64,000 nt of DNA from JAWLDA01 sp041686855 (GTDB lineage: Bacteria > Bacillota > Limnochordia > DTU080 > RSA5): contig JAWLDA010000012.1 of NCBI GenBank assembly GCA_041686855.1, positions 1 to 64,000 on the forward strand, read 5' to 3'. The translations under genes were made by a program, and so were the position numbers. How positions within the stretch are numbered: the first letter of the stretch is position 1; each line of letters opens with the position of its first letter. The notes under the pieces were generated by a model that saw only the letters and a list, made by a program, of their open reading frames with translations, made no database searches and was not told the origin of the DNA. Shown piece after piece: positions 63,311 through 64,000 of this stretch.

Positions 63311-64000
63311 ATGGTGGAGCGAGTGAATGAAGCATCAGAGCACGGTCGGTTTGCCAAGGCGCTTTTCGGCGTTGGTACTGGGCTGATGGTTGTAGGCTTA
63401 CCACTGGGAAACATCACCATCGGTCTCCTCCTCGCGGCTCTTGGACTCGCCTTCGATTGGGAAGGACGGGCGTTTTTCCGTGGCCTCATGGCGTGGACGC
63501 CTTTCCGGTGGCGATGGAGACTGAGCCACGTCCTTTGGACCGGTGTTGTCACTGTGGTCATCTCGGGCGCTTTGAGTCCGCGTCCTCTTCAAGCTATCGC
63601 TGCAGGCTTAGCTTATCTATTGTACATTTGGCTTGGGTTTTTTGTCGGATCAGGCATCTTCTCATTCGTGCGGCGGACTCCTGACGCGGCCCGATGGGTG
63701 GGAGGCATTGGCGTGGGGATCACCCTTATTATGGGCCTCCGCGCGACGTGGATGTATTTGATTGGGGATCCTGGTCGCCGCGTCCTCACCTTACTCTTGC
63801 CACCGAATGAATCCGGGAGTATGTGGATGTTGGCAATCGTGTTGTCGGCAGTGTACTCGATTGCAGTGGGCGTTCGTCCATGGGTGTGGTTCGGCAGGAG
63901 TGGAGTGCTCACGGGCATCGCAGGCTTGTCTCTTACAATGTCTCGTGGCAGCCTAATAGGTACAGCTGTCATGGGGCTTTTTGCAGTACTTCGCCCCAAA
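63311..64000 (+). CDS. O-antigen ligase / Wzy_C-like membrane protein (partial)
   Basis: Open from ATG 63311 to the window end, 230 codons without a stop. The start has a strong AAGGAGGG site. The protein has at least six hydrophobic helices and TMSRGSLIGTAV, which resembles the SRG/S-R segment of WaaL-type O-antigen ligases and Wzy_C polymerases. The catalytic periplasmic loop would lie beyond the window. It would attach or polymerise the locus 2 glycan. Confidence 0.65.
   Translation, partial: MVERVNEASEHGRFAKALFGVGTGLMVVGLPLGNITIGLLLAALGLAFDWEGRAFFRGLMAWTPFRWRWRLSHVLWTGVVTVVISGALSPRPLQAIAAGLAYLLYIWLGFFVGSGIFSFVRRTPDAARWVGGIGVGITLIMGLRATWMYLIGDPGRRVLTLLLPPNESGSMWMLAIVLSAVYSIAVGVRPWVWFGRSGVLTGIAGLSLTMSRGSLIGTAVMGLFAVLRPK

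Overview
This is bacterial DNA, densely packed, with many GTG and TTG starts, 4-bp start/stop overlaps and clear Shine-Dalgarno sites. I cannot name the species. The solute-binding proteins have plain signal peptides without a lipobox, and WecA/WecB/WecC-type genes are present. Together these fit a diderm heterotroph that makes surface polysaccharide and eats complex sugars, but this is inference.

Region A (1-3.8 kb): an IS3 transposase tail, a NahK-like sugar 1-kinase on the minus strand, a decayed IS1634-type transposase and a scrap of an amidohydrolase gene. Region B (4.0-15.5 kb): polysaccharide locus 1, visibly AT-richer than the rest. It runs Wzx flippase, NTase/dTMP-kinase-like fusion, small P-loop kinase, two GT-B glycosyltransferases, Wzy-like polymerase, a third glycosyltransferase, GalU and a glucuronokinase-like GHMP kinase. 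A second, same-orientation scrap of the IS1634-type element and an IS66 scrap close it at 15.7-16.1 kb. Region C (16.2-25.2 kb): UDP-ManNAc dehydrogenase, bi-domain oxidoreductase, heparinase-like protein, UDP-GlcNAc 2-epimerase, WbuB-like glycosyltransferase and a WecA/TagO-type initiating transferase.

Region D (25.4-51.4 kb): carbohydrate uptake and catabolism. It holds three regulators (GntR/FCD, ROK, AraC), four sugar ABC solute-binding proteins with no permease or ATPase beside them, a GH95 alpha-L-fucosidase, five Gfo/Idh/MocA oxidoreductases, a VOC protein and a phytanoyl-CoA dioxygenase-like protein. Decayed genes (SDR, sulfatase, RelE, IS3 tail, one unknown) lie among them. A SatD-DUF3307 pair, a heptad-repeat coiled-coil gene, a methyltransferase and ThpR fill the right part.

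Region E (51.6-64 kb): polysaccharide locus 2, all on the plus strand: Wzx, NTase/kinase fusion, small P-loop kinase, Wzy, glycosyltransferase, WbaP-type initiating transferase, Wzz, galacturonokinase-like kinase, NDP-sugar pyrophosphorylase, lipoprotein phosphoesterase and an O-antigen-ligase-like gene cut by the window end.

Two patterns stand out. Both loci carry the same block of flippase, NTase-kinase fusion and small P-loop kinase in the same order. Each locus also has a uronic-acid-type anomeric kinase next to a nucleotidyltransferase, which suggests activated uronic sugars are made by salvage for the exported glycans.
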